Position numbers and translations under genes: made by a program | Part shown: positions 42,114 through 50,645 of the stretch, piece after piece | Layout: the number at the start of each line of letters is the position of its first letter | Position numbering within the stretch: position 1 is the stretch's first letter | Assembly: GCF_902506095.1 (NCBI RefSeq) | Contig: NZ_LR733293.1 | Coordinates: 1,069,003-1,133,002, forward strand | DNA from: Arthrobacter sp. 9AX | GTDB lineage: Bacteria > Actinomycetota > Actinomycetes > Actinomycetales > Micrococcaceae | Direction: 5' to 3' | DNA: 64,000 bases | Notes under the pieces: model-generated | What the model saw: the letters and a program-made list of their open reading frames with translations, nothing else | What the model was told of the DNA's origin: nothing | Databases searched by the model: none

Positions 42114-43634
42114 TTAGCGGGCGGGAACTGTTTCCGCGGAAGCCTCCAGTGACTCCTGGCCGGAGACGCGCCGCTGCCAGTTCCGCATGACGTGTGGATC
42201 TGTGGGCTTGGTCAGCAGGGACACCGCCACGTAGACCACAGCGGATGCCAGCAGGCCGTAGTAGATGGGCTCGTTGGCGTAGATGCCGTCCAGGGGCGCT
42301 TTGGCGTTGATCTCCAGGGTGATCATGGTCCCCAGTGTCACCACGGAACCCACGGCCATGGACGCCGCTGCCGCGATGCCGGTGCCGCGCTTCCACACCA
42401 GGCCGCCGAGGATGGCAACGAGGAGGCCGCCCACAAGGATGTCGTAGGCAATGGTCAGGGCAGCGACAACGTCCTTGGTAATGATCGCGATGACGATGGC
42501 AATGATGCCCAGGACAAGGACCCAGATGCGGTTGGCCTTGACATCGTGCTCGGGGTTTTCGCTGTCCTCGGTGTTGATGTCCTTGCCGAACCAGCTGGCT
42601 ACGAACGGCAGAACGTCCGCGCGGGCCACAGTCGCAGCGGCGATGAGCGCGCCGGATGCGGTGGACATCATCGCGGCCACGGCCGCGGCGAGCACCAGGC
42701 CGCCGATGCCCAGGGGCAGCAGGTTCTGGGCCACTTCGGCGTAGACGTCGTCCTTCGCGGCAATCTTGATATCGGAGAGGGCAACGCTGGCGGCCATGCC
42801 GATCAGGGCGCCGGCAACACCGTAGAGGATGCAGTAGATGCCGGCAGTGGCGCCGCCCCACCGGGCCACCGCGGGGGTCTTGGCCGTGAAGACCCGCTGC
42901 CAGATGTCCTGGCCGATGAGCAGGCCCAGGGTGTACACCACGAAGTAGGTGATGATGGTCTGCAGGCCGATGCCGTCAATCTGGAAGAAGCTCTCATCCA
43001 CGCGGCTGCGGATGCCGTCTATGCCGCCGGCAGCGTTCAGGGTGAAGGGGAGCATCAGGAAGAAGATGCCCACGGTCTTGATGACGAACTGCACTTGGTC
43101 CGCCAGGGTGATGGACCACATGCCGCCGATGGTGGAGTAGACCAGCACGATTGCGCCGCCCACGGCAATGGCCGCCGCCCGGTCCCAGCCGAAGAGCACC
43201 ACAAAGATGGTGGCGTAGGCGCCGGTGGACGTGGCGCACAGCATCAAGGTGTATGCAAGCATCACGATGCCGGAAGTCTGCGTTGCCTTGCTGCCGTACC
43301 GAAGGGTGAGCATCTGCGAGACGGTGTAGATCTTCAGCTTCTGGATGGTTCCGGCGAAGAGCAGGCTGAGGAGCAGGACGCCGGCGCCGATGGCCACCAC
43401 CAGCCACATGCCGGAGATGCCGAACTTGTAGCCGAGGCCAACGCCGCCAACGGTGGACGCTCCGCCGAGGACCACCGCCGCCATGGTGCCGGTATAAAGG
43501 AACGGGCCGAGCCGGCGGCCTGCGACGAGGAAGTCACTGTTGTTCTTGGTGCGGGACTTGCCCCACCAGCCGAAGGCCAGCATTGCGAGAAGGTACACCA
43601 CCACAATGGCGATGTTGATGACACTTGCGTCCAC
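42114..43634 (-). CDS. Sodium:solute symporter family transporter
   Basis: A 506-residue, about 13-TM SSS-family protein that couples Na+ to solute uptake. Marks are WWGKSRTKNNSDFLVAGRRL at the first loop, STVGGVGLGYKFG, and VAAMMSTASGALIAAATVARAD (the SSS Na+-site helix). GTG at 43634 is preceded by AAGGAG at six bases; the longer frame adds an unlikely N-terminus. It is divergent from a cupin regulator, and the ureohydrolase/ThDP genes lie beyond, so polyamine, guanidino compound or amino-acid uptake is a reasonable but unproven guess. Confidence 0.87.
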   Translation of the reverse strand: MDASVINIAIVVVYLLAMLAFGWWGKSRTKNNSDFLVAGRRLGPFLYTGTMAAVVLGGASTVGGVGLGYKFGISGMWLVVAIGAGVLLLSLLFAGTIQKLKIYTVSQMLTLRYGSKATQTSGIVMLAYTLMLCATSTGAYATIFVVLFGWDRAAAIAVGGAIVLVYSTIGGMWSITLADQVQFVIKTVGIFFLMLPFTLNAAGGIDGIRSRVDESFFQIDGIGLQTIITYFVVYTLGLLIGQDIWQRVFTAKTPAVARWGGATAGIYCILYGVAGALIGMAASVALSDIKIAAKDDVYAEVAQNLLPLGIGGLVLAAAVAAMMSTASGALIAAATVARADVLPFVASWFGKDINTEDSENPEHDVKANRIWVLVLGIIAIVIAIITKDVVAALTIAYDILVGGLLVAILGGLVWKRGTGIAAAASMAVGSVVTLGTMITLEINAKAPLDGIYANEPIYYGLLASAVVYVAVSLLTKPTDPHVMRNWQRRVSGQESLEASAETVPAR

Positions 43635-43736
43635 GTTGGACTCCTTGGAGCTGTGCGGCAGCCGGGGTGGTTCCGGAGTGAGGGGGATCCGGAACCGCTG
43701 CACGGTGGGTTTAGGGTGAGAGTGGATTCTCGATTA

Positions 43737-43751
43737 TTGCCCGATAGGCAA
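43737..43751. promoter_or_regulatory. Palindrome in the symporter/regulator divergent promoter region
   Basis: TTGCC-CGATA-GGCAA, in the 284-bp region between the divergent symporter and cupin-regulator genes. A possible operator for the latter; GAGA-N6-TCTC lies just beside it (about 43719-43732). Confidence 0.35.
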
Positions 43752-43918
43752 CAGATGTTTTCCAAAGAGTAGGCTGTGACCGTAGTAACAGTCAAGGGTG
43801 CTCCCTTGCACAGGTTGGGCGGCCCGGGCAGGCGCGCAATGGGGGGCGTCACAGAAGCGGCTGGCCATTAGTATTGCTCCAGAGTGGGGCCGGGCTGCCG
43901 GCCATGAAAGGTACGCAG

Positions 43919-44494
43919 ATGAAGGCACTGCCAGTTGAGCCGAGCAACGTGCCCGTTGCCATCGGGTCCAGGATCCGGGCCGCACGGCAGTCCCAGCGGC
44001 TCACCATCGAACAGGTTGCCGACGCCACCGGGCTCACCAAGGGGTTCCTGAGCCGGGTGGAACGCGATCTCACGTCCCCGTCCGTGGCCTCGCTCGTGAC
44101 GCTCTGCCAGGTCCTGTCGATTTCCATCGGCGACCTCTTCGCGGCGCCGGAAACCCACCTGACCAAGCGCAACGACGGGCCGCGGATCTCGCTGGGCGGC
44201 CAAGGAATCGTGGAGCGCCTGCTGACGGCCCGTTCCGAGCGGCGGATCCAGATCATCCAGGCCTGCATCGAGCCGCATGGCCGCGGTGAGACGGAACTGT
44301 ATGCCGTGGACTGCGACGTTGACGTGCTCCATGTGATCAAGGGCAGTATCCGGCTGATCCTGACCAACGAGCAGTACGACCTCAGTAGCGGTGATACCGT
44401 CACCTTCCCCGGCCGGGAGCCACATACCTGGGTCAACCCCACCGACGAGCCCGTCGAGGTTCTCTGGGTCCTGGTCCCCGCCGCCAGCCGGTGA
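43919..44494 (+). CDS. XRE-family regulator with C-terminal cupin sensor
   Basis: A 191-residue regulator: an N-terminal HTH (IGSRIRAARQSQRLTIEQVADATGL, FLSRVERDLTSPSVASLV) and a C-terminal cupin (LYAVDCDVDVLHVIKGSIRL, GDTVTFPGREPHTWVNP) that would bind a small ligand. This PuuR-like layout is common beside polyamine or amino-acid genes. ATG at 43919 has AAAGG upstream; an ATG five codons earlier is possible. It probably controls the divergent symporter and perhaps the downstream speB unit. Confidence 0.88.
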   Translation: MKALPVEPSNVPVAIGSRIRAARQSQRLTIEQVADATGLTKGFLSRVERDLTSPSVASLVTLCQVLSISIGDLFAAPETHLTKRNDGPRISLGGQGIVERLLTARSERRIQIIQACIEPHGRGETELYAVDCDVDVLHVIKGSIRLILTNEQYDLSSGDTVTFPGREPHTWVNPTDEPVEVLWVLVPAASR

Positions 44495-44530
44495 TTCCTT
44501 CTGTCCGGGCCACGTGCTGTCCCGCCCGGT

Positions 44531-44782
44531 GATGTCCGCGATGACCTGCTGCGGGGTAAACCAGATATGTTCAGGCACGTTCCTCAAAACCGCGTCATCG
44601 TGAGACGCGGCCGAGTTGTTGCGGTTCCTGTCGCGGCGCATGTCCTCCCGCTTCGAATGGAAGGCGAACCCATCGATTTCGATGATCAGGAGCCCGTCCA
44701 GCAGGAAGTCCACCCTGCCGATCCCCGGCAGGAGAACCTGTGGCTGGTAAGAGTGCACAAAGGTCGCTCTCAAGGTAAACAA
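44531..44782 (-). pseudogene. Decayed DUF559 domain gene (C-terminal fragment)
   Basis: On the minus strand, GIGRVDFLLDGLLIIEIDG, FHSKREDMRRDRNRNN and IWFTPQQVIADI match the end of a DUF559 (Vsr/endonuclease-like) protein. The N-terminal two thirds are gone: upstream on this strand is the speB promoter region. Downstream the frame runs on without a stop into the regulator gene. It fills most of the 364-bp gap between the regulator and speB. A short functional gene is unlikely; a remnant is the better reading. Confidence 0.6.
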
Positions 44783-44808
44783 ATGATGCGCATAGGAAAA
44801 CAGGGGTG

Positions 44809-44814
44809 TATGAT
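44809..44814 (+). promoter_or_regulatory. -10 box upstream of speB
   Basis: TATGAT preceded by TG (extended -10 style) 45 bp before the speB start. No good -35 is seen; ATGCGCAT (44786-44793) occupies that place and could bind an activator. Confidence 0.35.
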
Positions 44815-44858
44815 GGCAGTCACATCAGTCCCCCAACTCCTCGAAGGAGAGGCTTCCA

Positions 44859-45923
44859 TTGGAAGAGCTGCGCATCGAAGCAAACGGCAACCTTGGCCCC
44901 ATCGATTCCTCCCGTATTCCCCGCTACGCCGGGGCTGCCACCTACGCCCGCCTTCCGCGCCTTGACCAGGTCAACAAAGCGGACGTCACCGTGGTGGGCG
45001 TGCCCTTCGACTCCGGCGTCTCGTACCGCCCGGGCGCCCGCTTCGGCGCCAACCACGTCCGGGAGGCCAGCCGGCTGCTGCGCCCCTACAACCCGGCGTG
45101 GGACGTCAGTCCGTTCGAAAACATCCAGGTGGCGGACGCGGGCGACATGGCCGTCAACCCGTTCAACATCAACGAAGCCATCGAAACCATCCAGCAGAAC
45201 GCCCTGGACCTCACGGCCGGCGGCAGCAAGCTGGTGACCCTCGGCGGCGACCACACTATCGCTCTGCCCCTGCTCCGTGCCGCGGCCGAGCGCGCCGGTG
45301 AACCCATCGCCATGCTCCACTTCGATGCGCACCTGGACACCTGGGACACCTACTTCGGCGCCGAGTACACCCACGGCACCCCCTTCCGCCGCGCCGTCGA
45401 GGAAGGCATCCTGGACACCGAGGCCATCAGCCACATCGGCACCCGTGGCCCGCTGTACGGCAAAAAGGATCTCGACGACGACCACCGGTTCGGGTTCGGC
45501 ATCGTCACCTCCGCTGACGTGTACTACCAGGGCGTCCTGGAAACTGTGGCCAAGGTCCGCGACCGGATCGGCAGCCGCCCGCTGTACATCTCGGTGGACA
45601 TCGACGTCCTGGATCCGGCCCATGCGCCCGGCACCGGCACCCCGGAGGCCGGCGGCATCACCAGCCGCGAACTCCTGGAGATCATCCGCGGCTTCCGCGG
45701 CATGAACCTCGTGGGCGCCGACGTCGTCGAGGTGGCCCCCGCCTACGACCACGCGGAAATCACCGGGGTCGCGGCCAGCCACGTCGCCTACGAACTGGTC
45801 ACCCTCCTGGCGGACAACGCGGTGCCGGGAGACCGGTTCGGAACGGCGACGGGCTACGCAGCACAGGCCCTGGGCCAGGAGGCCCGCCGCCCGGCCGGCT
45901 TCGCAGCGGCCGGCAAGGAGTAA
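44859..45923 (+). CDS. speB: Agmatinase-family ureohydrolase
   Basis: A 354-residue binuclear Mn2+ enzyme that removes urea from agmatine or another guanidino compound. Metal motifs are [20 protein letters not shown] and [19 protein letters not shown], all intact. The TTG start follows AAGGAGAGG. It is five bases from the ThDP enzyme gene, so the two are made together, which is unusual for plain agmatine breakdown. Guanidinobutyrase, guanidine hydrolase or proclavaminate-amidinohydrolase-like activity are alternatives; the symbol marks the family only. Confidence 0.88.
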   Translation: MEELRIEANGNLGPIDSSRIPRYAGAATYARLPRLDQVNKADVTVVGVPFDSGVSYRPGARFGANHVREASRLLRPYNPAWDVSPFENIQVADAGDMAVNPFNINEAIETIQQNALDLTAGGSKLVTLGGDHTIALPLLRAAAERAGEPIAMLHFDAHLDTWDTYFGAEYTHGTPFRRAVEEGILDTEAISHIGTRGPLYGKKDLDDDHRFGFGIVTSADVYYQGVLETVAKVRDRIGSRPLYISVDIDVLDPAHAPGTGTPEAGGITSRELLEIIRGFRGMNLVGADVVEVAPAYDHAEITGVAASHVAYELVTLLADNAVPGDRFGTATGYAAQALGQEARRPAGFAAAGKE

Positions 45924-45928
45924 CACCG

Positions 45929-47620
45929 ATGATCGATTTCGATCCGGGGACAGCAGCCCCCACCAAAGGCACAGGTGCGCGCAACGGCGGGGACCTCGTC
46001 GTCGAGACCCTTGAAGCGCTGGGCGCCAAGACCGTCTTCGGTATCCCCGGCCAGCACGCGCTGGGACTCTTTGATGCAATGGGTCGCGGCAACCTGCAGT
46101 TTGTGTCTTCGCGCGTGGAGAACAACTCTGCCTTCGCTGCTGATGGCTATTCCCGTGCCACGGGCGAGGTGGGCGTCCTGTTCCTCTCCACCGGGCCGGG
46201 GGCGTTGACGTCCCTGGCCGGCTTGCAGGAGGCGTATGCCACCGGTGTTCCGATGGTGGTGGTGGCCAGCCAGATTCCGCTGGAGGGCCTGGGTGCACGC
46301 CGCAAGGGCATGCTTCATCAGCTTGATGACCAGAAGGCCTCTGCCGCGAACGTCACCAAGAGCCAGCGGTTGATCCAGCACGCCTCCGGGATCCCGTCGG
46401 CCATCCAGGACGCCTGGACCGAGGCGATTTCCTCGCCACAGGGCCCGGTGTGGATCGAGATTCCGCAGAACGTGCTGCTGGATCCGATCATGGTTCCGCC
46501 GGTGGAAGACGCCCTGGCCGAGGCGGCAGACAACCCGCCGCGCGTGGAGCTGGTCCGCGAGGCCGTGAAGTGGCTGCAGGCCGCAGAGCGTCCGGCGATC
46601 ATCGCCGGCGGCGGCACTCGCCGGGGCCGCGCCGAAAAGGCGCTGTTGTCCATTGCGGAGAAACTGCGGGCACCGGTGATCTGCACGCCGGGCGGCAACG
46701 GCGCGTTCCCCTGGAACCACGAACTGTCGCTGCAGTCCTGGATCGAGGACCGGCACATGACTGATGTCCTGGAGGACGCCGACGTCCTGGTGGTCGTCGG
46801 GTCGTCCCTGGGCGAGGTGACGTCCAACTACTTCACATTCGCGCCGCGCGGCCGGATCATCCAGATCGACGCCGAACCCCGGGTCCTGGAATCCAACCGT
46901 CCCGGCCTGGGCATCCGGGCCGATGCCGGACAGGCCCTGGCCGCCCTGGACGAAGCGCTGGAGCCGGCGCGAAGTGTGCCGAACTGGCACGGCACATCCC
47001 CGGAGGACCTGGTCACGGAGTCGCTGGCAAAGGTCCGGGCCCGCCTGGAATCCCAGGACCTGGCCAAGGAACTGGGGTTCATGGCCGACATCCGTGAAGC
47101 CGTTCCCGCGGACATGCAGACTTTTTGGGACATGACCATCTCAGCGTACTGGGGCTGGAGTTGCTGGGACGCCCGGCAGGGCCAGTTCCACTCTGCCCAA
47201 GGCGCCGGTGGCCTGGGCTACGGGTTCCCGGCGGCCATCGGCGGAGCGGTGGGCCTGGAAACCCTGGGCAAACCGGGGCGTGTGCTCGCGGTCTCCGGTG
47301 ACGGCTCGTCCATGTACTCCATATCGGAACTGGCCACTGCGAAGCAGCACAACGTGCCGGTCACCTGGCTGATCGTGGACGACGGCGGCTACGGCATCCT
47401 GCGCGAATACATGGTGGGCGCCTTCGGCAAGGCCACGGCCACGGAGCTTGCCCGCCCGGACTTCGTCAAACTCGCCGAGGCCTTCGGTGTGCCGGCCGTG
47501 AAAGTTGCCCCAGAGGACGTGGGGGAGGCGCTCAAGGCGGGCTTCGCCGCTGACGGTCCCAACGTCGTCGTGGTGGAAACACTGCTGAAGATGTTCGCCC
47601 CGACGCACCTGCCCCAATAG
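45929..47620 (+). CDS. Thiamine-diphosphate-dependent enzyme (acetolactate synthase-like)
   Basis: A 563-residue ThDP enzyme with PYR, central and PP domains, of the benzoylformate-decarboxylase/acetolactate-synthase type. Glu64 (SRVENNSAFAADGYSR) is the expected cofactor-activating Glu. In the PP domain, GDG (457-459) is followed 24 residues later by Asp484-Asp485 where most relatives have NN, the second a metal ligand. Asp may still bind Mg2+. Reaction unknown. It is translationally linked to the ureohydrolase (5-bp gap) and followed by a strong terminator. Confidence 0.85.
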   Translation: MIDFDPGTAAPTKGTGARNGGDLVVETLEALGAKTVFGIPGQHALGLFDAMGRGNLQFVSSRVENNSAFAADGYSRATGEVGVLFLSTGPGALTSLAGLQEAYATGVPMVVVASQIPLEGLGARRKGMLHQLDDQKASAANVTKSQRLIQHASGIPSAIQDAWTEAISSPQGPVWIEIPQNVLLDPIMVPPVEDALAEAADNPPRVELVREAVKWLQAAERPAIIAGGGTRRGRAEKALLSIAEKLRAPVICTPGGNGAFPWNHELSLQSWIEDRHMTDVLEDADVLVVVGSSLGEVTSNYFTFAPRGRIIQIDAEPRVLESNRPGLGIRADAGQALAALDEALEPARSVPNWHGTSPEDLVTESLAKVRARLESQDLAKELGFMADIREAVPADMQTFWDMTISAYWGWSCWDARQGQFHSAQGAGGLGYGFPAAIGGAVGLETLGKPGRVLAVSGDGSSMYSISELATAKQHNVPVTWLIVDDGGYGILREYMVGAFGKATATELARPDFVKLAEAFGVPAVKVAPEDVGEALKAGFAADGPNVVVVETLLKMFAPTHLPQ

Positions 47621-47638
47621 CAAAAACCCAGTTGATAG

Positions 47639-47683
47639 TGCAGAAGGGTCCCGGCTCCCACAAGGAGCCGGGACCCTTCTGCA
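47639..47683 (+). terminator. Terminator of the speB-ThDP operon
   Basis: A perfect 20-bp stem (47639-47658 with 47664-47683) around loop CACAA, 18 bp after the ThDP gene stop. It is followed by TTATCACCTCTCACTCTTTT, T-rich but not a clean run. Confidence 0.88.
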
Positions 47684-47768
47684 TTATCACCTCTCACTCT
47701 TTTAGTTTCCCAAAGCAACCAACTTGCGATATAGTTGCTTCAGGCAAACAAGTAAGGAGCCTCGAGCC

Positions 47769-48266
47769 ATGGCAGTAGCACCGGATACGGCGGCGGATCT
47801 CGTCTACCAGATCTTCGATCTCCAGCGCGCGGTGCGGTGCATCTCAGCCGTCAATGTGCGCGGTCAGGACACCGGCGTGGCCCTCCAGGGTGTGCTGCGC
47901 TTCGTGGGCGAGGGGGAGACGCGCGCCACGCAGCTGGCCGAGCGGCTGGGAGTCAGTGCACCGGTCCTCAGCCGGCACATCGCGGACCTGGAAGAGCACG
48001 GCCTGGTGGTCCGCAGGCAGGATCCCGACGACGGACGGGCCCAGTTGGTGGCACTCACGCCGCAGGGAGCCGAGAAACTCCGGCGCATTGAGGAGCAGCG
48101 GACCGCGGTCCTGCAGGACTACCTGCGCGACTGGAGCGAGCAGGACGCCGGCCACACCGCGAAAACCCTCCGCAGGCTCACCGAATCACTCAAGAAATCA
48201 GCCCGGGCAACGGCGGCCGTCGCCACCAACGAACACAAACCCTTGGAGGAGTCACTTAATGGCTAA
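47769..48266 (+). CDS. MarR-family regulator
   Basis: A 165-residue MarR protein: VALQGVLRFVGEGETRATQLAERLGVS, LSRHIADLEEHGLVVRRQDPDDGRAQ (recognition helix and wing). ATG at 47769 follows GGAG. Its promoter region has TTGCGATATAGTTGCTTCAGGCAA, with repeated TTGC/GCAA half-sites that may be its operator. It overlaps the downstream efflux gene by eight bases, so it likely represses its own operon. Confidence 0.9.
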   Translation: MAVAPDTAADLVYQIFDLQRAVRCISAVNVRGQDTGVALQGVLRFVGEGETRATQLAERLGVSAPVLSRHIADLEEHGLVVRRQDPDDGRAQLVALTPQGAEKLRRIEEQRTAVLQDYLRDWSEQDAGHTAKTLRRLTESLKKSARATAAVATNEHKPLEESLNG

Positions 48267-50490
48267 CGTCACCGCCACCGCGCAGCACGGGCGCGCCCGG
48301 ACCGGGAAGCAGGAATCGCGGCAGTCCAAACGCCACGAACCCGGCGCCCCGATGAACCACCGCCAGATCATGGAAGCCCTCACCGGCCTGCTGGCAGCCT
48401 TCTTCACCGCAATCCTCAGCAGCACCATCGTGGCGAACGCGCTTCCCACCATCATGTCCGAGCTGAAAGGCACCCAGACCGACTTCGCCTGGGTGATCAC
48501 CGCGGCACTGCTGGCGAACGCCGCCACCACCCCCATCTGGGGCAAGCTCGCCGACCTCTTCGACAAAAAGCTCCTGGTCCAGCTGAGCATCGTGATCTTT
48601 GTGGCCGGCTCCGTGATGGCCGGTTTCTCCGAAAACATCCCCTTCCTGCTGACCGCCCGAGTCATCCAGGGCATCGCCATGGGCGGCCTGACCGCCCTGG
48701 CCCAGGCAATCATCGGCTCCATCATCCCGCCGCGTGAACGCGGCAAGTACTCCGGCTACATGGGTGCCGTGATGGCTGTGGGCACCGCCGGCGGCCCGCT
48801 GCTGGGCGGCTTCATCGTGGACAGCCCCCTGGGCTGGCGCTGGACGTTCTTCGTCTGCGTGCCCCTCGCCGTCGTGGCCCTGATCCTGCTCCAGATAACG
48901 CTGAAGGTGCCGCACATCAAGCGGCCCGCCAAAATCGACTGGCTCGGCGCCGTCCTGCTCACCAGCGGTGTGAGCCTGCTCCTGGTCTGGGTCTCCTTCG
49001 CCGGCAAGGCCGACTACTACGAATGGTGGTCCTGGCAGTCCGCGCTGATGGTGGGCGGCGGCGTCCTCCTGCTCGCGCTGCTGGTACTGGTGGAATCCAA
49101 GGTCTCCCAGCCCATCATCCCGCTGAAGATCATCTCCGAGCGCACCACAGCCTTGGCCATCGTCGCTTCCGTGGCCGTGGGCGTAGCCATGTTCGGTTCC
49201 TCCACCTTCCTGGGCCAGTACTACCAGGTGGCCCGCGGCGCCACACCCACCGAGGCCGGCCTGCTGACCCTCCCCATGATCGCCGGAAACCTGATCGGGT
49301 CGGTGGTATCCGGCCAGCTCATCAGCCGCTACGGCAAGTGGAAGCGCTTCCTGACCGGCGGCAGCGTCCTGCTGATCGGCGGCCTGGCGCTCGCCGGGAC
49401 CATGGACCACACCACCGAACTCTGGCTGACCGGCCTGTATACCGGCATCTTCGGCATCGGCCTGGGCATGCTGATGCAGAACCTGGTCCTCGCCGTCCAG
49501 AACACGGTCAAGGCTTCCGACATCGGTTCGGCGAGTGCTTCGGTTGCCTTCTTCCGCTCTGTGGGCGGCGCCATCGGCGTCTCCGTCCTGGGTGCAGTGA
49601 TGGCCAACCACGTCAAGGACCTCGCCACCGACGGCCTGGCGAAGCTGGGCATCCAGGCTTCCGGGAACAGCGGGGCCACGCTGGACCTGAAAGACCTGCC
49701 CGCCCCGGTGGCCGAGGTAATGCGCGCCGCCTATGGTGACGCCACCGCCGGGATCTTCCTCATCTCCGCAGCGGTCAGCGCAGTTGCCCTGCTGGCGGTC
49801 CTGTTCATCAAGGAAAAGCCACTGCGCCGGACCGTCGATATCACCCCCGAGGCCAACCTGCAGGCGAAAGCTGCCGGAGAAGCCGGGATGACCGCGTTGA
49901 CCGGGCAACTGCCACTGGTATCGGCCCCCGCGTCCGGCACGGATGCGGGGGCTGCCGGAAGAGGTGCCGGTGCGGGCCATGGCGGCTCCGGCAGCGTGGG
50001 GTCTGGCCGTGCTGGCAGCAAGGCGTACGACGGCGGCACCTCCGCAGTGCCGGCCGCAGGTTCCGCGGTGCTCACCGCTGACGACCTCGAGGAGGCCTTC
50101 GCCCTCAACTTCGAGGCCGACCAGGCCCGCCGTGTGGCCGGCAAGGTGGATTCGCCGACGGCGGACCGTGCCGGCGGGGCAAGGGGTTTCGCGGCCAGTG
50201 CCGCAGCGACCGCCGCCACCAGCGCCGCTGCAACCGCTGCGGAGACAGCGCAGAGGCTGCAGGAGACCCAGCATTTGCTGGCCCGGCAGCAGGTGGAGCT
50301 GGGGAAGCTGGTGCTGGACATCCAGGAACAGCTGCAGTCCCAGCGGGAAGTAGCGGCCCAGCAGGCAGCCACGGCCGCGGAGCTCAGCCGGTTGAAGCGC
50401 AGGCTCCTTAAGGAACGGAAGTCCCAGGCCGCCGCGGCGCTCTACATTGCCAGCCACGGCAAGCATAGCGCTGCTGCACCGCAGGACTGA
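48259..50490 (+). CDS. DHA2 (EmrB/QacA) MFS efflux transporter with long coiled-coil tail
   Basis: A 743-residue drug-efflux type transporter. Residues about 35-515 form the 14-TM DHA2 body (STIVANALPTIMSELKG, GGLTALAQAIIGSIIPPRERG, GTAGGPLLGGFIVD). After KEKPLRR at about 518 comes an extra ~225 residues: a Gly/Ala/Ser-rich linker, then a helical segment (about 655-720; AETAQRLQETQHLLARQQVE, LQSQREVAAQQAATAAELSR) with heptad-like spacing that predicts a coiled coil. Normal DHA2 pumps end near 520. Co-transcribed with the MarR gene. Confidence 0.88.
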   Translation: MANVTATAQHGRARTGKQESRQSKRHEPGAPMNHRQIMEALTGLLAAFFTAILSSTIVANALPTIMSELKGTQTDFAWVITAALLANAATTPIWGKLADLFDKKLLVQLSIVIFVAGSVMAGFSENIPFLLTARVIQGIAMGGLTALAQAIIGSIIPPRERGKYSGYMGAVMAVGTAGGPLLGGFIVDSPLGWRWTFFVCVPLAVVALILLQITLKVPHIKRPAKIDWLGAVLLTSGVSLLLVWVSFAGKADYYEWWSWQSALMVGGGVLLLALLVLVESKVSQPIIPLKIISERTTALAIVASVAVGVAMFGSSTFLGQYYQVARGATPTEAGLLTLPMIAGNLIGSVVSGQLISRYGKWKRFLTGGSVLLIGGLALAGTMDHTTELWLTGLYTGIFGIGLGMLMQNLVLAVQNTVKASDIGSASASVAFFRSVGGAIGVSVLGAVMANHVKDLATDGLAKLGIQASGNSGATLDLKDLPAPVAEVMRAAYGDATAGIFLISAAVSAVALLAVLFIKEKPLRRTVDITPEANLQAKAAGEAGMTALTGQLPLVSAPASGTDAGAAGRGAGAGHGGSGSVGSGRAGSKAYDGGTSAVPAAGSAVLTADDLEEAFALNFEADQARRVAGKVDSPTADRAGGARGFAASAAATAATSAAATAAETAQRLQETQHLLARQQVELGKLVLDIQEQLQSQREVAAQQAATAAELSRLKRRLLKERKSQAAAALYIASHGKHSAAAPQD

Positions 50491-50510
50491 GCCCCGGCAA
50501 AACAACATCG

Positions 50511-50558
50511 AAGCCGCCGCCCGGCACCGGACCCCACCGGTGCCGGGCGGCGGCTTTT
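50511..50558 (+). terminator. Terminator of the MarR-efflux operon
   Basis: A perfect 20-bp GC-rich stem (50511-50530 with 50537-50556) followed by TTTT, 20 bp after the transporter stop. Confidence 0.9.
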
Positions 50559-50645
50559 GCTGGCGGGGATGAATTAATCCATTCATCACCAGAAAATGTG
50601 CTCCACCCGGGCGCGTTGTCGGTGGTCAACACTAGAGTTGGAATC

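Noticed and set aside
43868..44530. Continuation of the DUF559-like frame antisense to the cupin regulator
   Set aside because: The similarity stops at about 44531; beyond that the frame is only the shadow of the regulator gene.
48256..50589. Open minus-strand frame of 777 codons opposite the DHA2 pump
   Set aside because: It lacks domains and crosses the pump's terminator hairpin; the plus strand is plainly coding.
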